Notes: a model not told the origin generated them from the letters alone. A stretch of DNA of 64,000 bases from Rhizobium sp. BK399 (GCF_014194695.1 NZ_JACIAH010000021.1:1-64000); one strand, 5' to 3'. Positions 8,431 through 16,067 are shown, counted from the first letter of the stretch. A program made the numbers and translations.

Positions 8431-9132
8431 TCAGTGTCCGGCGGACGGATAGAGCAAGTCGACACATCGCAACGCCAATGCGCCGCCAGCAAACTGCACC
8501 GCAATGAAGAGGGCTACTGCCGTCACCGAAGCGCTCGACGGCGACAAGAGCAGGCTGATGGCGACGGCGGGGTTGGCGATGGATCCGGTCGGTGTGGCGA
8601 TGATCGCGCCCAGTAGCCAGAGGCCGACTGCGAAAGGCCCGGTCATCTTGTTGGTGCTACGGCTGCTGCAGAACACGACCATCATCAGCCCGAACGTCGA
8701 CAGTGCCTCGCTTACGACAGCGGCGGTATTCGGAAGCTCCCCAGTCGGTGGGCTTGGTGGGACCGCGAACATGAGATCGACCAAGACGGCGCCTGCTGTT
8801 CCTCCAAGGATCTGTGCGGCCACGTACCAGGTCGTGCACTCGAGACCGCGCTGTCCCGCGCGCCACTGAAGAACGGTTATGACCGGGTTGAAGTGGCCGC
8901 CCGACACCGAGCCAAGAGCCAGGATCAGTCCGATCAACGTGCCGGATATAGCCATGGCCGACGAAATCGGCGCAGCTTTTCCGCCGATCCCGGCGCCCAG
9001 CAGGGCGACCATCAGCAACATCGTGCCAACGGCTTCGGCGAGCGACCGTCTGACCAGCGGCGCGCTGGCGTCGTCCTCGACGAAGCAGCGGGATGCGCGC
9101 GGGGGCACGAGCTTCAGGAGTGAGCCCTCCAT
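8431..9132 (-). CDS. MIP/aquaporin-family channel with altered selectivity-filter motif
   Basis: A 233-residue inner-membrane channel of the major intrinsic protein family. Six membrane segments and the two half-helices are visible: the first motif reads GGHFNPV (N82-P83-V84) and the second SIANPAV (N187-P188-A189). In canonical aquaporins the second motif is followed by Arg (NPAR), which forms the aromatic/arginine filter; here the residue is V190. This suggests a substrate other than plain water, and a small neutral solute such as a nitrile or amide would fit the neighbours (inference). The gene overlaps the preceding nitrile hydratase subunit by 19 bases, strong evidence of co-translation. 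Confidence 0.85.
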   Translation of the reverse strand: MEGSLLKLVPPRASRCFVEDDASAPLVRRSLAEAVGTMLLMVALLGAGIGGKAAPISSAMAISGTLIGLILALGSVSGGHFNPVITVLQWRAGQRGLECTTWYVAAQILGGTAGAVLVDLMFAVPPSPPTGELPNTAAVVSEALSTFGLMMVVFCSSRSTNKMTGPFAVGLWLLGAIIATPTGSIANPAVAISLLLSPSSASVTAVALFIAVQFAGGALALRCVDLLYPSAGH

Positions 9133-9446
9133 CGATCCTCCACGGCCGACATCTGCCTGGCCAGTTCCTCGGGCGTTATCAGACGCTTCTGAAACGCGAT
9201 GTTGGCGAAGGCCGCGATCCAGCGCTCATAGTAAGTGAGCTTGCCGACCATCTCCGACCCTAGGGCTTCGACGCCGCGGCGCTTCTCCTCGGTGTTGATG
9301 ATCTTGTGGAAATCGAGCACGTCGGCGAGCGCGTGGCACCGTTTCTCCCAGGGGAGGAGTTCGTGATCGGTCTGCTCGATCTTAGGTGCTTCCAGCCCGC
9401 CGATGTCGTTCGGCAGTCGCTTGAGAAGTTGTTCGCTTCCGGTCAT
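9114..9446 (-). CDS. nitrile hydratase beta-subunit N-terminal-like subunit / accessory protein
   Basis: A 110-residue protein matching the N-terminal helical half of nitrile hydratase beta subunits and the free-standing accessory proteins derived from it. Features are PWEKRCHALADVLDF, GKLTYYERWIAAFANIA and ITPEELARQM, the segment that wraps the alpha subunit. The C-terminal SH3-like half is absent and is encoded separately at 10098-10454. Split beta subunits are known from thiocyanate hydrolase and toyocamycin nitrile hydratase; in ordinary nitrile hydratase operons a similar short protein acts as the cobalt-loading activator. Either role is possible. It overlaps the alpha gene by 4 bases and the channel gene by 19. 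Confidence 0.82.
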   Translation of the reverse strand: MTGSEQLLKRLPNDIGGLEAPKIEQTDHELLPWEKRCHALADVLDFHKIINTEEKRRGVEALGSEMVGKLTYYERWIAAFANIAFQKRLITPEELARQMSAVEDRWRAHS

Positions 9447-10111
9447 GCCGCTATTCCTTCGGTTGGAGAATTGACGGGTATCACGCCGATCATCGCATCA
9501 CGGGTGACGAGCGCGGCGAGTTGCTCTTCGCTGTATCCCTCAGTTCCAGGAGGGCGCATCGGAAGCACGAGGTAGCGTTGGATCGCCGTAGAGTCGCTCA
9601 CTCTGACCTCCACGTCGTCGGGGATGATCGTCCCAAACTCCGCCAGTACCTTTCTCGGCTCGTAGACCGCGCGGGCACGGTAGGGCTTCGCTTTGTACCA
9701 GTCGGGTGGCAGCCCGAGGACTGGGCGCGGGTAGCAGGAACAGAGGGTGCAGACGATGAGATTGTGGACCTTCGGTGTGTTCTCGAGAACGATGAGTTCC
9801 GTCAGATCATAGAAGGTGATGCCGAGTTCCTCGCAAGCGGTGCGGCCGTTCTCGAGCAGGCGTGATTTGAAGTCCTGGTCCGTCCACGCGCGAGCGACGA
9901 CCTTGGCGCCCAAAGCAGGGTTCCGGGAGTCCAGAACCTCGATCTGGTGTCTAATCTCGTCGGCGCCGATGTAGCCCTTCTCGATCATCAGTTCTTGGAA
10001 TGCTTGCTCCATGATATCGTAGTAGCCCGGCTTCTCGGTTGTTTCGATCGGCGCGTGCGGGTGCCCGTGCTCGGTGCCATGATCGTGGTCATGTTCTTCA
10101 TGGACGGTCAT
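9443..10111 (-). CDS. cobalt-type nitrile hydratase-like alpha subunit with His-rich N-terminus
   Basis: A 222-residue catalytic subunit. The metal-binding claw is VCTLCSCYPRPVLG with cysteines at 121, 124 and 126. The Thr in CTLCSC marks the cobalt type (iron enzymes have CSLCSC), which fits the divergent cobalt transporter genes. The surrounding sequences WYKAKPYRARAVYEPR and VRVSDSTAIQRYLVLP are those of nitrile hydratase alpha / thiocyanate hydrolase gamma. The N-terminus (residues 4-19) is loaded with His, Asp and Glu (HEEHDHDHGTEHGHPH), which could hold cobalt for insertion (inference). Start ATG at 10111 overlaps the preceding subunit gene by 14 bases. Substrate may be a nitrile, cyanide derivative or thiocyanate. 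Confidence 0.9.
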   Translation of the reverse strand: MTVHEEHDHDHGTEHGHPHAPIETTEKPGYYDIMEQAFQELMIEKGYIGADEIRHQIEVLDSRNPALGAKVVARAWTDQDFKSRLLENGRTACEELGITFYDLTELIVLENTPKVHNLIVCTLCSCYPRPVLGLPPDWYKAKPYRARAVYEPRKVLAEFGTIIPDDVEVRVSDSTAIQRYLVLPMRPPGTEGYSEEQLAALVTRDAMIGVIPVNSPTEGIAA

Positions 10112-10454
10112 CGTCGAGTTCCTCCAGCCAGGTTTCGAAGACTTCGATGCGGAGATTGTCGCCGGGCGATCCGGCGTAGTCCTTCCAGATTTCGGTCATC
10201 GGGACGGCGATCCTGTAGTACACGCCAAGCGATCCGGCGTTCCGTCCGAACCCTTCCTCCTCGTTGTTGACGGCCCTCGGAGACATGATCGCCTCGATCA
10301 CGGCTTCCTTGCCACGAAGGTACGTGGGGACGCGGTAGTGACCGACTGGAGTCAGGTTACCGACGCGGACGCGCTGTCCAACGCGGAGCCGGGGCAAGTC
10401 GGCGCGGGCGGGGACAACGCCTTCTATCTTCCTTTGTCCGGGAACGGGGTTCAT
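10098..10454 (-). CDS. nitrile hydratase beta-subunit C-terminal (SH3-like) subunit
   Basis: A 118-residue protein corresponding to the C-terminal SH3-like barrel of nitrile hydratase beta subunits. Landmarks are LRVGQRVRVGNLTPVGHYRVP, here cut to LRVGQRVRVG and HYRVPTYLRGKEAVIE, followed by YYRIAVPMTEIW and IEVFETWLEEL. The N-terminal half of a usual beta subunit is missing and is supplied by the separate gene at 9114-9446. It is the first gene of the operon. The ATG at 10454 is chosen over 10469 because AGGAGG lies about 7 bases upstream. It starts about 50 bases from a large inverted repeat. Confidence 0.87.
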   Translation of the reverse strand: MNPVPGQRKIEGVVPARADLPRLRVGQRVRVGNLTPVGHYRVPTYLRGKEAVIEAIMSPRAVNNEEEGFGRNAGSLGVYYRIAVPMTEIWKDYAGSPGDNLRIEVFETWLEELDDDRP

Positions 10455-10499
10455 CGCTACCTCCTGCATTACCGAAGAGGGTACGAAGGAGACAGGCTT

Positions 10500-10569
10500 C
10501 GATCTTTCGTATTCGTGCGATGGCGGATTTTCGAACTTGCGGCGGGCATCGAACGAATACGAAAGATCG
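10500..10569. promoter_or_regulatory. 17-bp perfect inverted repeat in the divergent cbtB / nitrile hydratase promoter region
   Basis: The left arm CGATCTTTCGTATTCGT (10500-10516) is repeated exactly as its reverse complement at 10553-10569, with 36 bases between. Each arm holds a direct duplication TTCGT-A-TTCGT. The arms lie symmetrically, about 46 bases from the operon start on the minus strand and 54 bases from cbtB on the plus strand. Such placement suggests paired operators for one regulator acting on both directions. The sequence itself is certain; the regulator and ligand (cobalt or substrate) are unknown. Confidence 0.8.
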
Positions 10570-10622
10570 CGTTCGGGATCCTGCTCATGATGTGAGCGTC
10601 AAAATCCTTCAGGAGACTTTCC

Positions 10623-10829
10623 ATGACGCACATCGTCACTTACCCGGCGCCTGCCGTGCCGCTAACCGCAGGCGAATTGCTTCCATGGGTCCTCTTCGTC
10701 GGGCTTCTCTCGCTCATGACCCTTTATTTCGTCGGGGCCGAGCAGGGCGCAACATCACTCGTCCAGGGGAACGCCGTCCACGAGTTCGTGCACGACGGCC
10801 GTCACCTCCTCGGCTTCCCCTGTCACTGA
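10623..10829 (+). CDS. cbtB: CbtB, small subunit of cobalt transporter
   Basis: A 68-residue single-pass membrane protein with the CbtB layout. One hydrophobic segment (LLPWVLFVGLLSLMTLYFVG, about 20-39) is followed by a short tail with the His cluster VHEFVHDGRHLLGFPCH characteristic of the family. CbtB works with CbtA in cobalt uptake. It is usually found under cobalamin control, but no cobalamin riboswitch is recognisable in the 168-base leader; the 17-bp inverted repeat occupies that space instead. Start ATG at 10623 follows AGGAG. The gene is 9 bases from cbtA and divergent from the cobalt-type nitrile hydratase operon, which explains its presence. Confidence 0.9.
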   Translation: MTHIVTYPAPAVPLTAGELLPWVLFVGLLSLMTLYFVGAEQGATSLVQGNAVHEFVHDGRHLLGFPCH

Positions 10830-10838
10830 GGTGCGGCG

Positions 10839-11582
10839 ATGCTTCAGCGACTTCTCCTCGCAGGAATGCTGTCCGGCCTGATCGTGGCGCTCCTGTCCTT
10901 CGCCTTCGCGCGGGCGTTTTCCGAACCGACCGTCGAACGGGCCATCGTTCTCGAAGAACGGAGCACTGCCGATCATAGCCATGCGGAAGAGGAAACCGTC
11001 AGCCGGGCCACTCAGCGCAATCTCGGTCTCCTGACGGGGATCGCAAGCTACAGCGTCGCGCTCGGCGGCATTCTGGCAATCGGCCTCGGATGCCTGCACG
11101 GCCGGCTCGGCCTCGGGCCACGCTCAACTGTGTGGACGCTGGCATCATTGGGATATGTCTCGCTTGTTTTCGTCCCGCAGTTGAAATATCCCGCCAATCC
11201 TCCTGGCATCGGTAGCGCAGAGACGATCGGCAGTCGAACAGAACTCTACTTCCTGCTAATCCTGCTATCCCTTGTTTCGATGGCCCTTTCCTTCTGGATC
11301 GGCGTCCGCATCCGGCGCAGTCACGGCGGGATGTTCTCGGTGCCAGTCGCAGCGGCGGCCTTCGCACCGATGGCGATGATCCTCGTGTCTGCCCTTCCTG
11401 ATACTTCGGAAGTGCCGCGCGACTTCCCGGAAAGCCTTCTATTTACATTCCGAGCGCAGTCGGCAATTCTCCAGCTTATCGTCTGGGGAGGCCTTGGCGC
11501 AGTCTTCGGACAGTTCGCAAAACGTATCCTCGACCCTCGGGTACCGAGGATCTCTGCAAACGCCGGGATTCCGAATGCCTGA
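10839..11582 (+). CDS. cbtA: CbtA, cobalt transporter membrane subunit
   Basis: A 247-residue protein with five to six membrane segments and the family blocks LLLAGMLSGLIVALLSFAFA, VSRATQRNLGLLTGIASYSV and VSLVFVPQLKYPANPPGIGS. The last contains the conserved PxLKYPANPP motif. A His/Glu-rich stretch (DHSHAEEE, about 47-54) lies in the first loop. With CbtB it is predicted to import Co2+. The pair lies head to head with a cobalt-type nitrile hydratase-like operon, so it most likely supplies that enzyme rather than cobalamin synthesis. Full length, no defect. Confidence 0.9.
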   Translation: MLQRLLLAGMLSGLIVALLSFAFARAFSEPTVERAIVLEERSTADHSHAEEETVSRATQRNLGLLTGIASYSVALGGILAIGLGCLHGRLGLGPRSTVWTLASLGYVSLVFVPQLKYPANPPGIGSAETIGSRTELYFLLILLSLVSMALSFWIGVRIRRSHGGMFSVPVAAAAFAPMAMILVSALPDTSEVPRDFPESLLFTFRAQSAILQLIVWGGLGAVFGQFAKRILDPRVPRISANAGIPNA

Positions 11583-11651
11583 TTCAGGTACCCCACGTTA
11601 CAGCAACTTGGCGGAGTGGCTCGTCGGAAGAGACAAGGAGCTTTGTCGCTG

Positions 11652-13958
11652 ATGGACGAGGGCTCGGGAGCGGTGGAGGCACGCAGGTCGGACGCCCACG
11701 ACGTCGGCCCATTCATGCGCGCTGTCGTGGCGATGTCCGGCGCAAGGCGCGGGTTCCTCATCGTAGGACGGGGCAATGAGCTCACGGTGGCTGCAATGGC
11801 AGACACTTCTTCGGTAGCGTTGTCATCCGGGAGGCTTGGAGCGTTCGACATCGACGAAGCGACGGTGCGCGAGGTTGTCTCGACGGGGCGGGGCAGGAAC
11901 AGGCACTCGATCGTCTGCCTCCCGGTCGCTCTGCCGAAACCGAATGACGGTGCGATCTATCTCGAAATGCCCGACGGCGCGGCCCCTGTACGGGTCGAAG
12001 ATCTCGAGTGGCTTGCGACGGCATTCTCGGCCGCGGCAATCGCCAACAATTTCCATGGTCAGATTGACACCGCCCCTACAGCGGTCAGGGCGGCAGACGA
12101 CCCCAGACTAGGGTGGGACATGATACCAGCCCTTGCCTGGATCGGGGCGGCGGACGGAGGATTTGAGGACGGCAACAAGCAGTGGTTCGAATACACGGGG
12201 CTCACCCGCGAGACTGCAGTCGGCTTCGGCTTCGTCTCCGCATTTCACCCTGACGATGTCGACAAGGTCATCAAGGTCTGGACGGATCTGTGCACCTCGG
12301 GCAAGCCAGGAGGCGTCGAGGCTCGAATGCTCCGGCATGACGGCGAGGCACGCTGGTTCGTTCTGCGTGCTGTTCCTCTGCTGGATGACGATGGCAACGT
12401 CATTAGATGGTACGGGGTCAATACCGATATTGACGAGCTCAAGCGCATAGAGTTCGAGCTGGCACAGAGCCAGCTGGTGATGGCAGTCGCCCAGCGTATC
12501 ATCGAGACGGGCACCTGGTCCTGGGACATGGCGACGGACGTGTTCACATGTTCGCCCGAGTGCGCCAGCATCGTAGGTCTCGATGCCAACGAAATTACCT
12601 TCGAAACACTAAGTTCCCGCGTCCATCCGGACGATAGGCAGATGGTCGCTGAAGCCCATCAACGGGCCTTGCAGGGCGAGGAGCTGAACGTCGAACATCG
12701 GTTCCTCCTTCCGGATGGTACCGTCAAATACATACATGCTCGTGGGCGGCTCATCCTCGACGAGGTTCAGTCTCCTCGCGCATACATCGGCACGATCGTG
12801 GACGTGACCGAGACCCGCCTTGCTGAGGAGAGGATACGAAGTTCCTTGGAGGACGCGCAGCGCGCGCAGGCATCGCTCGCAGAAGCCCAGAAGCTCAGCC
12901 ACGTCGGCAGCTACCGGATCAAGCCGTCTAAGGGAGAGGTCGTCTGGTCTGAGGAGACCTACAACATCTACGGTTTCGATACGTCGATGGCGCTGAGTTC
13001 GAAGGTGATCAGAGAGCGAGTGCATCCGAGTGACCGCGAAATGGTCGCCGCTGTCTTTGACAAGGGCCTACGCGACCGCCAGCCATGGGAGATCGAGCAT
13101 CGGCTCCAGTTGCCCGACGGATCGATCCGGTACGTCCACTGCGTTACACGCGTAGAGACGAACCCGGAGGAGGAACCGGAAGTGTTCGGCGCCATCATCG
13201 ACATCACGGAACGGGTAAGGAGCGAGGAGGCGCTCCAGAAGGCGCAGGCAGACATTGTCCGGATGAACAGGCTTACGGCGATGGGGGCGGTGACCGTCTC
13301 GATCGCTCACGAAATGAACCAGCCACTGATGGCAATCGTCACGAACGCCGCGACTTGTCTGAGTTGGCTCGACCGCGATGTTCCCGACGTTGCGGAAGCC
13401 AAGCTTGCGGCCAAGCGCCTTGTCGAGGAAGGAAAGAGAGCGGGCGACGTGCTGCTGAACGTCAGGAGCATGGCCCGGAACTCACGGCCATCCATGGGCG
13501 TGGTCGATATCGGGGAAGTGATCTCCCATGTGCTGACGATGCTCCGCACCGAATTCAGGATCCGCCAGATCGATGTTTTCGTCTCCGTTTCTACTGGTAT
13601 TCCGGCGATACGCGGCGACAAGGTTCAGCTCCAGCAGGTGCTTCTCAACCTCATGCTGAATGCTGCCGAGGCCATCGGAGCCAACGACGGCGCGCGAAGG
13701 ATCGACCTCACCGCCGAAGAGGACGGTTCGCGATCTGTCGTGGTGAGGGTCGAGGACACGGGAGAGGGGATCGACCCCATTGCGTCGGAACGGATCTTCG
13801 AAGCATTCTTCTCCACCAAGCAACAGGGCACTGGGATGGGCCTGGCCATTTCCAAGTCGATCATCAGTGCCCACAGCGGCACGCTGTCTGCCCGGCCTAG
13901 AGCAGGCGGCGGCGCCGTGTTCGAATTCTCGATACCGTTTGCGGGGGAAAGCAGATGA
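11652..13958 (+). CDS. sensor histidine kinase with GAF and three PAS domains
   Basis: A 768-residue cytosolic sensor kinase without membrane segments. In order: a degenerate GAF-like domain (about 20-135), PAS1 (about 155-275, DMIPALAWIGAADG to WYGVNTDIDELKR), PAS2 (about 285-400), PAS3 (about 410-530), HisKA with the phosphorylated H553 in SIAHEMNQPL, and HATPase_c with N-box LLNLMLNAAEAI, DTGEGID and GTGMGLAIS. ATG at 11652 follows AAGGAG at a rather long spacing; GTG at 11616 is an alternative but its GGAG abuts the codon. It overlaps the response regulator gene by 4 bases, its obvious partner. PAS1 and the kinase core closely resemble those of the large hybrid kinase at 26895-32360. Confidence 0.87.
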   Translation: MDEGSGAVEARRSDAHDVGPFMRAVVAMSGARRGFLIVGRGNELTVAAMADTSSVALSSGRLGAFDIDEATVREVVSTGRGRNRHSIVCLPVALPKPNDGAIYLEMPDGAAPVRVEDLEWLATAFSAAAIANNFHGQIDTAPTAVRAADDPRLGWDMIPALAWIGAADGGFEDGNKQWFEYTGLTRETAVGFGFVSAFHPDDVDKVIKVWTDLCTSGKPGGVEARMLRHDGEARWFVLRAVPLLDDDGNVIRWYGVNTDIDELKRIEFELAQSQLVMAVAQRIIETGTWSWDMATDVFTCSPECASIVGLDANEITFETLSSRVHPDDRQMVAEAHQRALQGEELNVEHRFLLPDGTVKYIHARGRLILDEVQSPRAYIGTIVDVTETRLAEERIRSSLEDAQRAQASLAEAQKLSHVGSYRIKPSKGEVVWSEETYNIYGFDTSMALSSKVIRERVHPSDREMVAAVFDKGLRDRQPWEIEHRLQLPDGSIRYVHCVTRVETNPEEEPEVFGAIIDITERVRSEEALQKAQADIVRMNRLTAMGAVTVSIAHEMNQPLMAIVTNAATCLSWLDRDVPDVAEAKLAAKRLVEEGKRAGDVLLNVRSMARNSRPSMGVVDIGEVISHVLTMLRTEFRIRQIDVFVSVSTGIPAIRGDKVQLQQVLLNLMLNAAEAIGANDGARRIDLTAEEDGSRSVVVRVEDTGEGIDPIASERIFEAFFSTKQQGTGMGLAISKSIISAHSGTLSARPRAGGGAVFEFSIPFAGESR

Positions 13959-14608
13959 ATCAGAAGCCACGCGACGACGGCGCCTGCCATATCGTGGTGA
14001 TCGAGGACGACATCGGTGTACGGGAGTCGCTGGTCGGCCTGCTGCGCTCTATGAAGTTCAACGTGACGGCATTCTCCTCGGCCGCCGACTTCATGGCAAA
14101 GGGAAAGCTGACGAGCGTGGGATGCATGATCCTCGACGTCCGGCTTCCCGGCCAGAGCGGTATCGAGTTCTTCGAGGAGGTCAGGGCAGGCGGCTTCCAA
14201 AGGCCCGTTATCTTCATGAGCGGCCATGCCGACGTTCCGATCGCGGTGCGGGCGATGAAGGCAGGAGCGGCTGAGTTCCTGACGAAGCCCGTCCGCGAGC
14301 AGGACCTTCTCGACGCCGTGAACAAGGCGGTGAAGCTGGACAACCGCACCACATTGAAGCAGCAGGCTGCTAGCAATGCACGAGCCGACTTCCAATCCCT
14401 GACGAAGCGGGAACAGGAAGTGCTGGCCCGCGTTGTCGAGGGTCAAAAGAACAAGCAGATTTCGGCCGCCCTGGGCATTACCGAGGCTACAGTGAAGCTC
14501 CATCGGGGTAACGTGATGCAGAAGATGCATGTGCTGACGCTGCCGGAGCTGGTGCGCCACTACGACTTGCTGGAATTGAACGAGCCTTTCGGCCACGCCA
14601 AGGATTGA
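13955..14608 (+). CDS. FixJ/NarL-type response regulator
   Basis: A 217-residue two-domain regulator. The receiver (about 10-125) has the acidic pair in VVIEDD, the phosphoacceptor D61 (CMILDVRLPGQSG), T/S and K switch residues in IFMSGHAD and EFLTKPV. The C-terminal LuxR-type HTH (about 145-205) reads LTKREQEVLARVVEGQ followed by NKQISAALGITEATVKLHR. It overlaps the histidine kinase gene by 4 bases (ATGA), so the two form a two-component system. Domain order and sequence place it with the FixJ/TodT-like group, which often acts with PAS kinases that respond to soluble chemicals or oxygen. Confidence 0.9.
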   Translation: MNQKPRDDGACHIVVIEDDIGVRESLVGLLRSMKFNVTAFSSAADFMAKGKLTSVGCMILDVRLPGQSGIEFFEEVRAGGFQRPVIFMSGHADVPIAVRAMKAGAAEFLTKPVREQDLLDAVNKAVKLDNRTTLKQQAASNARADFQSLTKREQEVLARVVEGQKNKQISAALGITEATVKLHRGNVMQKMHVLTLPELVRHYDLLELNEPFGHAKD

Positions 14609-14611
14609 GCC

Positions 14612-14995
14612 ATGATCGCAATGACAAAGCCTTCGCTGGTGGTGTGTGTCGAGGACGACGAACCCGTGCGAGATGCCTTGAGAGGACTGCTGCGGGCATC
14701 GGGCATAAACGCGGCGTCGTTTGCTTCTGCCGAGGAATTTCTCGACTCCGACGAATTGCAGACGGCGACTTGCCTGGTGACGGATATACAGCTTGGAGGC
14801 ATTTCGGGCCTCGATCTCCTGGATCGGCTTGCCGGGATGTCCGTGGTCATTCCCTCCATCCTCATAACCGCGCATACCGACGTTGCGGCGGGCGACCGCG
14901 CACGAAGCTCGGGTGCCATGAAGGTCTTCCTGAAGCCTGTCAGCCCGAGCGAACTGCTGCAGGCGATTCGGACGGCGCTGGCAAACGCCTCCTAA
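14612..14995 (+). CDS. single-domain response regulator (receiver only)
   Basis: A 127-residue stand-alone receiver. The acidic pair (CVEDDEPV), phosphoacceptor D58 (CLVTDIQLGG), Thr switch (ILITAHTD) and Lys (KVFLKPVSP) are all present, so it should be phosphorylated. No output domain follows before the stop. It starts three bases after the FixJ-like gene with AGGA 7 bases before the ATG, so it is the third gene of the two-component operon. Such single receivers usually act as phosphate sinks or modulate the partner kinase. It resembles a FixJ receiver that lost its HTH. Confidence 0.88.
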   Translation: MIAMTKPSLVVCVEDDEPVRDALRGLLRASGINAASFASAEEFLDSDELQTATCLVTDIQLGGISGLDLLDRLAGMSVVIPSILITAHTDVAAGDRARSSGAMKVFLKPVSPSELLQAIRTALANAS

Positions 14996-15112
14996 CGGCG
15001 CCTCACCGCATCTTGCTCGACTCTGGGCAATCACAGGCGCAATCTCCTAGCCACTTAAGGGCCGCAGGACTGACAAGTCGCGATCGCAGGTCCGGAGATT
15101 TCGGAGACCACC

Positions 15113-15501
15113 ATGGCCGACGCCAGTCTGAAGCTTTTGAGTGCCCGAGAGGTCAAGGGCCCGTCGCGGTTGCTCGCGAGAATGAAGCGGAACCGCGGCT
15201 TGTCGTCGACGCCCCCCTGCCAGAGCCGCTGTCACACGGGCGCGTGTTCATTCAGTACCGGACAGAAAACATTCCCATCGTTCCGGTATTTGGAGTGGGT
15301 GCCCTCGACGTCTCGCCAAGGAAGCCCCTGCACATCACGGTCGACGACCTGCCATGGCACTTCGTCGACGCGAACGGCCAGACGCTCATCGTGGTCGGGC
15401 TGAAGCCCGGCCGACATAGGATCCTCATCGAGCTTGCGGATCCAACGCATTGGGTCATTACCTCGGAGACGATCGAGTTCGCCGTCCCGAACGCAGACTG
15501 A
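15113..15501 (+). pseudogene. DUF6130-family protein with a frameshift
   Basis: The ATG at 15113 follows GGAG and starts MADASLKLLSAREVKG. The family sequence then continues one frame over (PVAVARENEAEPRLVVDAPL, HGRVFIQYRTENIPIVPVFG, and HITVDDLPWHFVDANGQ) to the stop at 15501. The frames meet at 15159-15163 in a GGGCCC tract, where restoring one C would rejoin them. DUF6130 proteins are small, of unknown function. The break could be true decay or a base-calling error in the G/C run; everything else in the gene is intact. It is 117 bases downstream of the receiver gene. Confidence 0.7.
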
Positions 15502-15587
15502 ATAACTTCATAGCTCCCAAGGCGATCGCAGCGGTTCAGCTCCCCTACTGCAAGGCCGTCCCCTCGCTTAGCCGCGATCACCTCATG

Positions 15588-15623
15588 AGAGACCCCCGCT
15601 CTTTCCCCGGCGGGGGCCTCTTT
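15588..15623 (+). terminator. Rho-independent terminator
   Basis: A 12-base stem (AGAGACCCCCGC with GCGGGGGCCTCT, one mismatch) with a 10-base loop, ending in a short T run. It is placed 86 bases after the DUF6130 gene and should end the two-component/DUF6130 transcript. Confidence 0.8.
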
Positions 15624-15674
15624 CCGCACGTCGAACCGTCGAGAGATCGCCATGTCGCAGCAGGACGTTCAGTT

Positions 15675-16067
15675 GTGCGCAACCCCATCGCCGTCGAGGC
15701 CCTTCAGTTGTCGGACGGCGCGCTTCTGTCGCCCGAGCCGACCCCAGATGAACTCCACATGTGGCGAGCCAATCTCGCCCTGGACATCGAGGCTGCGCTG
15801 AGGCGCCAGGCCGCCGCGCGGCTTCGCAGACGGCTAGCATTTCCCCGAGACGATCAAGTCACGCAGGTCTCCGTTGTCATCTTGGCATGGATCGCGGCCT
15901 TGCAGGTCTCTTCCTCGATCGCCAACTGTCACGACGACGGACGAACACGTCCAAGACTGTTCCCAAAGAACCAATACGATCGCCAGCAGCGTCCGCGCGC
16001 GCCTGCTCGCGCACGAATGGATGGCTATCATGACAGGAAGAACATTGATCGAGATGTCGCCCAGTGA
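15675..16067 (+). CDS. possible hypothetical protein, probably decayed
   Basis: From a GTG at 15675 (preceded by AGGA at about 9 bases) the frame encodes a protein-like stretch (VEALQLSDGALLSPEPTPDE, then LALDIEAALRRQAAARLRRR). After about residue 60 the composition becomes implausible, suggesting a frameshift near 15840-15880. No family is recognised. It lies between a terminator and another fragmentary ORF, in a stretch (15.5-16.4 kb) that looks eroded. Confidence 0.3.
   Translation: MRNPIAVEALQLSDGALLSPEPTPDELHMWRANLALDIEAALRRQAAARLRRRLAFPRDDQVTQVSVVILAWIAALQVSSSIANCHDDGRTRPRLFPKNQYDRQQRPRAPARARMDGYHDRKNIDRDVAQ

Noticed and set aside
10500..10569. The 17-bp inverted repeat as a terminator
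   Set aside because: It lies between two divergent starts, has a 36-base spacer and no T run, so operator arms are more likely.
10455..10622. Cobalamin riboswitch upstream of cbtB
   Set aside because: cbtBA genes often have one, but the 168-base leader is too short and no B12-box-like sequence was seen; the inverted repeat fills the space.
13625..15034. 469-codon minus-strand frame
   Set aside because: Antisense to the histidine kinase and both response regulators; no family resemblance and Leu/His/Arg-rich composition.
14605..15501. 298-codon plus-strand frame
   Set aside because: Its first half is a shadow of the receiver gene; only the last part (from about 15163) is real and belongs to the frameshifted DUF6130 gene.
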